Shown: piece after piece, positions 1 through 5,902 of the stretch
Position numbering within the stretch: the stretch's first letter is position 1
Layout of the letters: the number at the start of each line of letters is the position of its first letter
Assembly: GCA_003162255.1 (NCBI GenBank)
Contig: PMMJ01000471.1
Coordinates: 1 to 6,670 of the forward strand
Length of the DNA: 6,670 nt
Source: Acidobacteriaceae bacterium
Lineage (GTDB): Bacteria > Acidobacteriota > Terriglobia > Terriglobales > Acidobacteriaceae
Direction of reading: 5' to 3'
Notes under the pieces: generated by a model
What the model was told of the DNA's origin: nothing
Databases searched by the model: none
What the model saw: only the letters and a program-made list of their open reading frames with translations
Program-made: the position numbers and the translations under genes

Positions 1-1
1 G

Positions 2-655
2 GCCGTCGTCACGAATGACGCCCGTCTTTACGACCGAGCTTTTGCCGCTCACGACCTGGGCTACGCTCGGGACAAGAACGGCCGGACCGTCTTTGACAAC
101 CTTGATCTGTGTTTGTGGGGACGAGGATACCGCATCGATGAACTGCGCGCTTCCATCTTGCGCGTACAACTCCGAAAGCTGCCCCGAATAATCGCCGCAA
201 TGCACGGCAGCAAATATCGCATTCGCAAGGCGCTGGAAGAGTTCCCTCAACTGCGACTAAGGAAGATTGTTGATCCGCAGGGCGATACCGGCTCCTTTCT
301 GATTTCAACTTTTGACACGCCTGAAGTTGCCACCCAAGTCAATCGAGCATTGCGCGCCGAAGGCATCGTCACCTCATCCCAGGGCGTCACTAACGTTGTG
401 ATGACCAATTGGGGTCTTCATGTTTATTTCAATATCCCGAGTCTGGTGAATAAGACCAGTGTGGACAAGAAAGGATCGCCTTGGAAATTGGCGGAGAATC
501 GGGACTCGACTGCCAGCTATCACAAAGGTACTTGTCCGATGGCCGATAGGCTATTCGAACGCAGCATCTTGCTGGCGATTCCTTCGTGCCTTACTGATCG
601 GGACGAACAAGACATTGTGCGCGCCTTCCGCAAGGTCTTAGGCAGGCAAGCATGA
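2..655 (+). CDS. DegT/DnrJ/EryC1-family sugar aminotransferase, 3' part
   Basis: The reading frame is open from base 2 to the TGA at 653-655 and gives the C-terminal 217 residues; the start lies left of the window. Family members are PLP-dependent enzymes of about 370-430 residues that transfer an amino group, usually from glutamate or glutamine, to a keto-sugar or keto-cyclitol in the cytoplasm. The piece starts with a VVTND..LYDRA block followed by a GYRIDELRASILRVQLRKL block, which matches the family's 'R(I/M)xELxAAIxxxQLxKL' segment after the PLP-lysine region. The C-terminal YHKGTCPMADRLFERSILLAIP and DEQDIVRAFRKVL blocks match the usual end. The PLP-binding lysine is not in view, so activity cannot be judged. 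The gene overlaps the downstream oxidoreductase by 4 bp, which suggests translational coupling and a shared sugar substrate. The family is fairly sure; the substrate is unknown. Confidence 0.85.
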   Translation, partial: AVVTNDARLYDRAFAAHDLGYARDKNGRTVFDNLDLCLWGRGYRIDELRASILRVQLRKLPRIIAAMHGSKYRIRKALEEFPQLRLRKIVDPQGDTGSFLISTFDTPEVATQVNRALRAEGIVTSSQGVTNVVMTNWGLHVYFNIPSLVNKTSVDKKGSPWKLAENRDSTASYHKGTCPMADRLFERSILLAIPSCLTDRDEQDIVRAFRKVLGRQA

Positions 656-1761
656 CATCCCGGAAACGACTGAATGTCGCGATGATCGGCCAGGGGTTCA
701 TGGGACGAGCGCACTCCAACGCCTTCCATCAGGTCGGCCATTTTTGTGAATCCTCCTACGAACTGAACTTGAAGGTGATCTGCGGACGGAATCAGCCGCA
801 GCTTAAGGAAATGGCTGCGCGGTGGGGCTGGGAAGAAGTCGCAAGCGATTGGGAAGCCATAGTAGAGCGGAAAGACGTGGACGTCATCGACATCTGTACG
901 CCCAATTATCTGCATGCACCGATTGCGATTTCCGCCGCTCAAGCGGGCAAAATTGTGCTGTGTGAGAAGCCGCTCGCCATGTCAGTGGAGGAAGCAGAGC
1001 GCATGGCCGACGCAGCGCAGAATATTCCTACTCTGGTGTGGTTCAATTATCGCCGTGTACCCGCGATTGCTCTCGCCAAAAAATTGGTGGATGAGGGAAG
1101 ATTAGGTCAAATCTACCATTACAGGGCCACGTATCTGCAAAGCTGGGGAGCAGACCCAGTCAACCCGGATGCATGGAGATTCAAGCAGTCGGAAGCTGGC
1201 TCTGGCGCGATGGGCGATCTGCTGTCGCACTCCATCGACTTGGCTTTGATGTTGAATGGGTCTTTGGACGAAGTTTCAGCTCTGATCCACACTTTTACTC
1301 CCGGCCGGGAGGTAGATGACGCAGTGTTGCTGCTTGCGCGCTTTGCAAATGGCAGCGTCGGCAGCTTCGAGGCTACTCGCTATGCCATCGGCTGTCGGAA
1401 TCGCAACTACTTCGAAATCCACGGGGCGAATGGCGCCATCCGTTTTGATTTGGAAGATCTTAATCACCTCAACGTGTTCGACGCCGGCGATACCGCCGAA
1501 GTGCAGGGTAGCCATAACGTGCTAGTCACAGGCCCTGGGCATCCTTACACATCTCGCTTCTGGCCACCCGGACACATTCTGGGGTACGAGCACACGTTCA
1601 TTCTGACCCTGGCTGACTTCCTTCAGTCACTCGAAAACAATGAGAAGTTTCATGTGAATTTCCAAGATGCTGTCAACGTGCAACGAGTACTGCACGCAGT
1701 CGAAGAATCTGCTCGAACTAGAGCATGGGCAAGCATAGCCCCGCAGCTTGCGAAGAGGTGA
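652..1761 (+). CDS. Gfo/Idh/MocA-family NAD(P)-dependent oxidoreductase
   Basis: The product has 369 residues, a normal length for this family of cytoplasmic sugar and inositol dehydrogenases. An N-terminal Rossmann fold carries the dinucleotide motif GQGFMGRAH at residues 13-21. It is followed by VDVIDICTPNYLHAP (77-90) and the catalytic EKP motif at 105-107 (CEKPLAMS), where the lysine is essential. The C-terminal alpha/beta domain has AGSGAMGDLLSHSIDL (182-197), with D189, H193 and D196 in the positions of the substrate-binding D..GxHxxD motif. The ATG sits inside the stop of the aminotransferase gene (ATGA overlap) with only a weak AGGCAGG upstream, so translation is probably coupled. The stop is 5 bases before the deacetylase ATG. 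The neighbours suggest it oxidises a sugar hydroxyl to a ketone that the aminotransferase then aminates, but the substrate is inferred from context only. A role in sugar catabolism is the alternative. Confidence 0.9.
   Translation: MTSRKRLNVAMIGQGFMGRAHSNAFHQVGHFCESSYELNLKVICGRNQPQLKEMAARWGWEEVASDWEAIVERKDVDVIDICTPNYLHAPIAISAAQAGKIVLCEKPLAMSVEEAERMADAAQNIPTLVWFNYRRVPAIALAKKLVDEGRLGQIYHYRATYLQSWGADPVNPDAWRFKQSEAGSGAMGDLLSHSIDLALMLNGSLDEVSALIHTFTPGREVDDAVLLLARFANGSVGSFEATRYAIGCRNRNYFEIHGANGAIRFDLEDLNHLNVFDAGDTAEVQGSHNVLVTGPGHPYTSRFWPPGHILGYEHTFILTLADFLQSLENNEKFHVNFQDAVNVQRVLHAVEESARTRAWASIAPQLAKR
1754..1758 (+). promoter_or_regulatory. Ribosome binding site deciding the deacetylase start
   Basis: AGAGG lies inside the last codons of the oxidoreductase gene, 8 bases before the ATG at 1767. 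It is the reason to prefer this start over the in-frame ATG at 1725, which would place 14 polar residues before the signal peptide. Confidence 0.6.
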
Positions 1762-1766
1762 CTCTT

Positions 1767-2828
1767 ATGAGGGGTTTGCTGCTATCCCTGCTTGTTTTGT
1801 CGAGTGCCGTCTTGGTTGTAGCTCAAGCTCAGATAAAAGCGACCGTGGCACGTTGGCCGCAAGACCGGGTCGCAGCCATCTCCCTCACGTTTGATGACGC
1901 CCTGGCCACGCATCTTGATGTAGCCGGACCAATTCTGAAGAAACATCGGTTGAATGGAACATTTTTCGTGTCAACAGGTTTGGGGGTGTGGGAAAAGCGC
2001 AAGGAGGAATGGGAGCAACTGGCAAAAGATGGAAACGAACTTGGCGATCATACGGTAAATCATCCTTGCCTGCTCCCCGAAATCGAACCACATTCTCAAG
2101 GATACACGGCCGAGATGATGCAGTCTGAGATCCAAACGGCTGCGCAGGAGATCAGGCAGCTGTTTGTATCGAACCGCGGGCTTACATTCGCATACCCCTG
2201 TGGCGACATGAGTTTTGGAGCACCGAAGGATCAAGCAAAGAATGCCGCTTTGTATTTGCGCTATATATCCGATGTGGCTTTTGGGGCCCGAGGGGCTGGC
2301 CCTGGGGGCGTACAAGATCCAGACGATTTGAGCGTCCTCACCGTTCCTGATCTTGGACCCACAGCAGGAAAAGAACTTGGAGGACTTCTCGCCTTAGCCG
2401 AACCGGCGATTCGCGAACATAACTGGGGAGTGTATTGTTTTCACGGCATCGGCGGAGAGTACCTGTCTGTAAGCGCACCGGCATTCGATGAACTGGCTGC
2501 CTACCTGGACACACATCGAGAGATTTGGACGGCACCGTTCGGAGATGTGCTGCGCTACATCCAAGAGCGCAAGTCAGCCGCAATCGAGATTCACGAAAAC
2601 GGCGGCGGATCAATCGATGTTGCGCTTAGTTGGCCACTAGACTCGCAGATTTACGACCTTCCCCTCACGCTGGAAGTGGAGGTAATGGATGGCGCAAAAG
2701 AAGTGACCGCGACGTCTGAAGGCAACTTCCTCCAGACAAAACTTATGAAACGTAGCGCCACTGTGGTGGCTCTGGTTGAAGTTCCTCCCAACACGAAAGT
2801 CGTCCACATAACGAGCACCAGGCGCTGA
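1767..2828 (+). CDS. Exported polysaccharide deacetylase (NodB-like, CE4 type)
   Basis: The product has 353 residues. I chose the ATG at 1767 because AGAGG lies 8 bases upstream and the resulting N-terminus is a clean signal peptide (MRGLLLSLLVLSSAVLVVAQA, cleavage near residue 19 or 21); an in-frame ATG at 1725 would bury it. The NodB core follows: TFDD at 41-44 (catalytic base and metal Asp), HTVNHP at 95-100 (the two metal-binding His), FAYPCGD at 141-147 and FHGIG at 225-229 (motif 5 His). All metal and catalytic positions appear present, so it should be an active metal-dependent N- or O-deacetylase on a polysaccharide or amino sugar outside the cytoplasm. Residues from about 270 to 353 form a beta-rich tail (ENGGGSIDVALSW...) that is probably an accessory domain. 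The gene is the last of the three-gene operon. The substrate cannot be read from sequence. Confidence 0.88.
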   Translation: MRGLLLSLLVLSSAVLVVAQAQIKATVARWPQDRVAAISLTFDDALATHLDVAGPILKKHRLNGTFFVSTGLGVWEKRKEEWEQLAKDGNELGDHTVNHPCLLPEIEPHSQGYTAEMMQSEIQTAAQEIRQLFVSNRGLTFAYPCGDMSFGAPKDQAKNAALYLRYISDVAFGARGAGPGGVQDPDDLSVLTVPDLGPTAGKELGGLLALAEPAIREHNWGVYCFHGIGGEYLSVSAPAFDELAAYLDTHREIWTAPFGDVLRYIQERKSAAIEIHENGGGSIDVALSWPLDSQIYDLPLTLEVEVMDGAKEVTATSEGNFLQTKLMKRSATVVALVEVPPNTKVVHITSTRR

Positions 2829-2859
2829 ATGAAGCCTACCCGGAGCCAAACTCAGCCCC

Positions 2860-4047
2860 TCACCTCTTTTGCGAAACAGAATTCCGGCACGAGAAGCCGA
2901 GATAGTGCTCCAGATCGAGCACCTGCTCATAGCGCCCGAAACTGCGCTCGTGCCGCGCCACGCACTCCCGCTCCTGCCAGACCTCGACGTAGGCGGGCAG
3001 TAGTTTCGCCTGCGGGCGCGTTCCCGGCCGCAATGGCGCCGAGTAGAAGTTGGTGTGTACCTTCACGCAGCCCTTGCTGTCCACTGTCGGGAAGCTGATC
3101 TCGGCCAGTTCGAAGCCTTCGGTCGCCAACGGCAACAGATGCTCGCGTTCGATCCGCATCGCCTCCCCGACAGGCATCGCTTTGCCTGCGATCCGCCGCT
3201 GTTCGTCTTGCTGGCAATAACTTCGTAGCTGTTGGTTCAGCTCTTCCAGGTTCGTCGCCTGCGGTATCGGCACCAGATGATTCCGCCGGAAGTAACCCAC
3301 TTCGCCCTCGACTCCGCCCTTCTCGTTGCCCCGCGCCGGATTGCAGAACTCCGTCTGAAATCCCCAGTGCGAGCGGAAGGCGATCAAGCGTTCCGTCTCC
3401 TCCCGCTGATGCCCGCGCAGAATCTTCTTCACCGCGCTCTTCAGGTTGTCGTAGCGCAACCGCTTGAAGACGCCACCGAAGTAGCCGAACGCCAACTCGT
3501 GTGCTTCCAGAAAAGCCTGCTGCGTGGCGTGATAGTAAGCCACATGAAACGCTCCGCCACTCGCCATCGAGCGCATCGCGAAGTGATGAACCGACTGGCG
3601 CTCACCCCCGATCTCGGCCACGGCTTCATACCAATCCACCTGGGCCTCGCCGCCCCAGTCGTAGACCTGCGGCACGAACGTCTCTCGCGCCATGAGCCCG
3701 AACTCTTGCTTGCGTTCCCGCACGTAACGGCGCACCGTCGCTTCCGCTACGGCCTCGGTGCGCTCTTGCCGAATCCGCTGCCAGATGCGATGCGCGGTGT
3801 GCCGCTGTTTGCGCGGAGCCGTCTCGTCCCGACGCAGAATCTCGTCAATGAACTCCATCACCGGACCCAACCTCGGCCTGTTCCGCACCGCCAGTTTGCG
3901 TTCCGGCGGAATCGCACTCGCCAGCGCTTGTCGCACCATCCGCCGATGCACGCCCAGCTTCTTCGCAACTGCACGAATCGAAGCGACTCCCTGCGTGTGC
4001 TCCCGCCTGATCTCTTCGAATAGCTCCACCTTGCGTCTCCTGTCCAT
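2860..4047 (-). CDS. istA: IS21-family transposase IstA, C-terminally truncated
   Basis: The gene encodes the DDE transposase of an IS21 element. The 395-residue product has an N-terminal helix-turn-helix region (about 20-45, SIRAVAKKLGVHRRMVRQAL), then a retroviral-integrase-type core with D138 (QVDWYE), D200 (RYDNLK) and E247 (EKGGVEGEVGYFRRN). The catalytic triad is complete, and a beta-barrel-like segment follows (about 325-365, VKVHTNFYSAPL). Family proteins run to about 480-520 residues. Here the match stops after DLEHYL at 378-383, and the last 12 residues (GFSCRNSVSQKR) come from flanking DNA, so roughly 100-130 residues that help contact IstB are missing. The ATG at 4047 has GGGGAGGG a few bases upstream and a hairpin just before it. 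The istB gene is absent, so the protein is probably inactive in transposition, though it might still bind ends. Confidence 0.88.
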   Translation of the reverse strand: MDRRRKVELFEEIRREHTQGVASIRAVAKKLGVHRRMVRQALASAIPPERKLAVRNRPRLGPVMEFIDEILRRDETAPRKQRHTAHRIWQRIRQERTEAVAEATVRRYVRERKQEFGLMARETFVPQVYDWGGEAQVDWYEAVAEIGGERQSVHHFAMRSMASGGAFHVAYYHATQQAFLEAHELAFGYFGGVFKRLRYDNLKSAVKKILRGHQREETERLIAFRSHWGFQTEFCNPARGNEKGGVEGEVGYFRRNHLVPIPQATNLEELNQQLRSYCQQDEQRRIAGKAMPVGEAMRIEREHLLPLATEGFELAEISFPTVDSKGCVKVHTNFYSAPLRPGTRPQAKLLPAYVEVWQERECVARHERSFGRYEQVLDLEHYLGFSCRNSVSQKR

Positions 4048-4057
4048 CGCCCTCCCC

Positions 4058-4072
4058 GTCTGCTTCGCAGAC
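4058..4072 (-). promoter_or_regulatory. Hairpin directly upstream of the istA ribosome binding site
   Basis: GTCTGC-TTC-GCAGAC is a perfect 6-bp stem with a 3-base loop, symmetrical on both strands. On the minus-strand transcript it ends immediately before the GGGGAGGG sequence that serves the istA ATG at 4047. It could modulate istA translation or stop readthrough from outside, as many insertion sequences do, but no T-run follows, so a terminator is not supported. The regulatory role is inference. Confidence 0.4.
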
Positions 4073-4080
4073 AGGGTAGG

Positions 4081-4092
4081 CCGATATATCGG
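4081..4092. repeat. Perfect 12-bp palindrome in the istA leader
   Basis: CCGATATATCGG is fully self-complementary and lies between the TGGGGCCA repeats and the istA hairpin. Its AT-rich centre could hold the -10 element of the istA promoter (GATATA on the minus strand) or a dimer binding site. No convincing -35 element is spaced from it, so I record it as a palindrome only. Confidence 0.45.
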
Positions 4093-4098
4093 TTAGGG

Positions 4099-4152
4099 TG
4101 GGGCCAAATGTAATGATCGAAGTGGGGCCACTTCAGAGTAGCGAAATCAACA
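4099..4152. repeat. IS21 terminal region with two TGGGGCCA repeats
   Basis: The octamer TGGGGCCA occurs at 4099-4106 and 4123-4130, and the likely IS end (plus-strand ...GAAATCAACA) is at 4152. Repeated short motifs inside each end are known IstA binding sites in IS21 elements. The octamer assignment is seen directly; the binding role is inferred from the family. Confidence 0.6.
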
Positions 4153-4167
4153 TTGTCAATCCGTTGA

Positions 4168-4593
4168 TCTGCACCGTCTGGTCCGCCAAGGCGATGGCCG
4201 ATCTGCTGGGATGCTGCCCGAATCGGGGGAGCATTGCTCGTTGTCCTCGCCGCTTCTGTAGTCGTGGCTTCGGCTCTGACGCTCCTGGGGTACAGCGAAC
4301 CCAAACCGACGTATCTCGGGATTGGCATTTTGTTGGCCGCCGCAGCAGTTATGCCCTGGCTGGTCACTGAAAAGCGGAAACTCTCTGGCACTACAAATAG
4401 TGCTGCCTTGAGAGCAGATGCCTCTCAATCAGTCGTGTGTGCCTATCTGTCACTCATTGCTCTTGTCGGGCTTGGAGTGAATGCGGTTTGGCATGTAGCT
4501 TGGGCTGACCCGCTCGCGGCTTTGCTGATTGTGCCGTTTATCGTGTGGGAGGGCACGAAAGCAATGCGCGGCAAGGCTTGTGGGTGTTGCTGA
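4168..4593 (+). pseudogene. CDF-like metal cation transporter, N-terminus missing
   Basis: The frame from 4168 (after a TGA at 4165-4167) to the TGA at 4591-4593 encodes the C-terminal half of a small membrane protein related to the cation diffusion facilitator family, which exports divalent metals across the inner membrane. Hydrophobic segments are visible at LLVVLAASVVVASALTLLG, YLGIGILLAAAAVMPWLV, VVCAYLSLIALVGLGVNAVW and DPLAALLIVPFIVWE. The ALRADASQS and WADPLAALL blocks match the late transmembrane helices of the short (about 200-residue) CDF-like proteins. The tail ends in a cysteine cluster (GKACGCC) that may bind metal. About 80 N-terminal residues and the first helices are absent, and the intact IS21 end lies 15 bases upstream. 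The only start option is a TTG at 4234 with GGGGGAG too close (2 bases), so it is probably a dead fragment cut off by the IS. Confidence 0.7.
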
Positions 4594-4712
4594 TTTAGTG
4601 GACTAGCAAGGGCAATACGGTTGCCAACTGGCCTGCAAAAGTGCGGCCTTACTGAGTGCGAGAGGATATCGGCCGCGGCAAGGTCCAAGAACGTCGAACC
4701 TCCCGAGATCCA

Positions 4713-4783
4713 CCTCACGAAGTTCCTTCAACTTTAGCTATCGGGTCGGGTCGGATGGATGCACTGGAAGCCACTTCGTGAGG
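4713..4783. repeat. 11-bp inverted repeat pair
   Basis: CCTCACGAAGT at 4713-4723 and its exact reverse complement ACTTCGTGAGG at 4773-4783 are separated by 49 bases. They could pair in RNA or be the ends of a small decayed repeat element. The match is exact; the meaning is unknown. Confidence 0.45.
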
Positions 4784-4873
4784 GACCGCCCCAATTCGGA
4801 GACACTGTCTCAGGCGTGTTTACGCCGGTGCTCGCGAAACACTCAAAGTCGTACGTAGAGTGCGGCGTCGTTT

Positions 4874-4888
4874 CAAACCTTAGGTTTG
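4874..4888. repeat. 15-base palindrome CAAACCT-T-AGGTTTG
   Basis: Two 7-base arms are perfectly complementary around a single central T, the geometry of a protein dimer site or a tight hairpin. It lies far from any recognised gene start, so no target can be named. Confidence 0.4.
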
Positions 4889-5023
4889 CTGCTGCACACG
4901 GGAGCGCGGAGCTGAAGGTTGTCGGCAACCAACAAGACTTGCCATGCCCAGAAGCCTGCTGTCGCTACTTCCGCGATACTCCGTAGCCTAGCAATTGGAA
5001 AGAGATTGAAACGACCTCGCAGC

Positions 5024-5485
5024 TCAACGGCCATAGCGCCCCATGAGTTCCGTTTCGCCCAGAATATGGCCCTTCATGGCGCGTTCGAGGTCCGGTTTGG
5101 TGGCACCGGCCTTCAGGTTGAGCTTGGTGTCGAGCGCATACAGCTTGAAATAATTGCGGTGTGGCGTGCCCGGCGGGGGACATGGACCTCCGTAGCCGAT
5201 CTTGCGAAAATCGTTGCGTCCTTGCCGCGCTCCGGTAGCAAGCTGTTCCTCTTTTTCCATTCCCCCTGCCAGTTCTCTCGTGTTTGCAGGAAGGTTGTAT
5301 AACACCCAATGCACCCACGTACCTGCCGGCGCATCCGGATCGTCCAAGATGAGCGCAAAGCTCTGTGTCGCCGCGGGTGCCTCCTTCCAGTGCAGCTGCG
5401 GGGAAACGTCAGGTCCGGCGCATGTGAACTTCTTCGGAATCGTTTCGCCATTCGAAAAAGAGGTGTTCGAAATCTGGAAAGACAT
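5024..5485 (-). CDS. YbhB/YbcL-family Raf kinase inhibitor-like protein (PEBP)
   Basis: The product has 153 residues, the normal size of bacterial phosphatidylethanolamine-binding-protein homologues. The family's anion/ligand pocket is formed by DDPDAP (48-53) with WVHW (57-60), and by YGGPCPPPG (98-106) followed by the GTPHR box and NYFKLYALD (106-119). All of these are present, so the fold should be intact. No signal peptide or membrane segment is visible, which places it in the cytoplasm. The biological role of bacterial members is poorly defined; binding of small phosphate-containing ligands or protein partners has been proposed. The ATG at 5485 has GGAGGGG directly upstream on the minus strand, a strong ribosome binding site. 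A putative promoter about 60 bases upstream overlaps a tandem repeat. It runs convergently toward the transporter fragment and appears monocistronic or last after the 51-aa gene. Confidence 0.92.
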   Translation of the reverse strand: MSFQISNTSFSNGETIPKKFTCAGPDVSPQLHWKEAPAATQSFALILDDPDAPAGTWVHWVLYNLPANTRELAGGMEKEEQLATGARQGRNDFRKIGYGGPCPPPGTPHRNYFKLYALDTKLNLKAGATKPDLERAMKGHILGETELMGRYGR

Positions 5486-5538
5486 AACCCCTCCGTTCGC
5501 TTGACCAAAGATTGAAAAACCGCCGAGAAGCTACACTT

Positions 5539-5572
5539 CAATCAGTATCGGCAACCCAATCAGTATTGGCAA
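5539..5572. repeat. Tandem direct repeat of 16 bp (18-bp period)
   Basis: CAATCAGTATCGGCAA at 5539-5554 is repeated as CAATCAGTATTGGCAA at 5557-5572, with 15 of 16 bases identical and an 18-bp period. The pair coincides with the putative PEBP promoter, so it may be an operator with two sites, or a simple duplication. The regulatory role is inference. Confidence 0.55.
5544..5572 (-). promoter_or_regulatory. Putative sigma-70 promoter of the PEBP gene
   Basis: On the minus strand TTGCCA (plus positions 5567-5572) is followed after exactly 17 bases by GATACT (5544-5549). This matches 5/6 and 4/6 of the -35 and -10 consensus and would start transcription near 5537, about 50 bases before the ATG at 5485. 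Both hexamers fall inside the two copies of the tandem repeat. Prediction only. Confidence 0.4.
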
Positions 5573-5636
5573 AGAGCCGCGATCTATGCGCTTTGCGGCG
5601 AAAAATATAGCCAACAGAGTCAGAGGCGTCACACGG

Positions 5637-5792
5637 TTATGATTTCCGCGTCACGATCCGCGCAGCGACTTGGCTGAAGTCCTCGCTGGCTTGGGGCTTC
5701 TTAGGTGTTTGCTCTGGGCGGGTGTCTGTTCTCTTTTCCAGTTGATTGGCTTGGCGCTGTGCTTTATCCGCTTTTGTACGCTTTTTTGCCAT
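5637..5792 (-). CDS. Small Lys/Gln-rich hypothetical protein (51 aa)
   Basis: The minus-strand frame from the ATG at 5792-5790 to the TAA at 5639-5637 gives a 51-residue protein starting MAKKRTKADKAQRQANQLEK and ending EDFSQVAARIVTRKS. The first 34 residues are basic, polar and probably disordered. The C-terminal ED-F-Q-AARIV stretch looks like a short helix of the kind seen in many tiny bacterial proteins whose genes are often left unannotated. The composition is protein-like (no Cys or Trp, a typical MAKK start), which argues against a chance ORF. The ribosome binding site is weak (GTAGG just before the ATG). It could lead the PEBP gene, 151 bases downstream on the same strand, or be transcribed alone, and it is divergent from the ABM-like gene. 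No function can be assigned; nucleic-acid binding through the basic tail is a guess. Confidence 0.6.
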   Translation of the reverse strand: MAKKRTKADKAQRQANQLEKRTDTRPEQTPKKPQASEDFSQVAARIVTRKS

Positions 5793-5803
5793 GCCTACAG
5801 CTT

Positions 5804-5838
5804 GCCACAACGGGGCGAACCCGGCTAGGGCCTGTGGC
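5804..5838 (-). other. Nested inverted repeats upstream of the 51-aa gene
   Basis: GCCACA at 5804-5809 pairs with TGTGGC at 5833-5838, and inside it CGGG at 5811-5814 pairs with CCCG at 5820-5823 around a GCGAA loop. The structure would form in the 5' leader of the 51-aa gene. It carries a GGTTCG-like loop on the minus strand but is not a tRNA. A regulatory role is possible but unsupported. Confidence 0.25.
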
Positions 5839-5873
5839 TTTCCAACTGCACCACTACCAGGAATCAGTCCCGG

Positions 5874-5902
5874 TTGACAGTCGCAGTGCAGAAGGCTAGG
5901 GT
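5874..5902 (+). promoter_or_regulatory. Putative sigma-70 promoter of the ABM-like gene
   Basis: A perfect TTGACA at 5874-5879 is followed after 17 bases by TAGGGT at 5897-5902, which keeps the three most conserved -10 positions (T1, A2, T6). Transcription would start near 5909 and leave a leader of about 100 bases before the ATG at 6009. Prediction only. Confidence 0.4.

Larger units (their letters stand above)
2898..4152 (-). mobile_element. Truncated IS21-family insertion sequence
   Basis: The element reads on the minus strand. Its intact end is at 4152: on the minus strand it starts TGTTGATTTCGC and is followed by two copies of TGGCCCCA (plus-strand TGGGGCCA at 4123-4130 and 4099-4106, 24 bp apart), the multiple terminal repeats typical of IS21 elements. 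The istA gene begins 105 bp inside. The other side is broken: istA departs from family sequence at about 2898, and neither istB (the AAA+ helper ATPase) nor a second terminus is present before the deacetylase gene ends at 2828. A full element would be about 2-2.5 kb, so nearly half is missing and it cannot transpose by itself. No target duplication can be checked because one end is gone. The exact outer boundary at 4152 is inferred from the TG..CA rule. Confidence 0.8.
4594..5023. other. 430-bp stretch without a convincing gene
   Basis: The stretch lies between two convergent genes, the transporter fragment and the PEBP gene. Short ORFs occur on both strands (about 75 and 64 codons near 4734-4986), but they overlap, lack a good ribosome binding site and show no family resemblance I recognise. 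What it does hold are inverted repeats: GGCAA/TTGCC at 4611-4625, an 11-bp pair at 4713-4723 and 4773-4783, a 15-base palindrome at 4874-4888, and GGTTG/CAACC at 4917-4930. None is followed by a T-run. It may be decayed coding sequence left behind with the transporter fragment. Confidence 0.5.

Noticed and set aside
113..655. ATG at 113 as the start of the aminotransferase
   Set aside because: The frame is open to base 2 and the residues before it fit the family, so the gene continues beyond the left edge.
1725..1766. Upstream in-frame ATG for the deacetylase
   Set aside because: It lacks a ribosome binding site, lies within the oxidoreductase gene, and would put 14 polar residues ahead of a typical signal peptide.
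3232..4023. 263-codon plus-strand ORF
   Set aside because: It lies entirely antisense to istA, whose minus-strand product has clear HTH and DDE motifs; the plus-strand frame is a GC-driven shadow.
4734..4986. Overlapping ORFs of 75 (plus) and 64 (minus) codons
   Set aside because: They overlap on opposite strands, have no convincing ribosome binding site and match no family I know; one may be a gene remnant but neither can be supported.
5804..5875. tRNA-like stretch on the minus strand
   Set aside because: A GGGTTCGCCCC-like arm is present, but no 7-bp acceptor stem, anticodon stem or D arm can be assembled around it.
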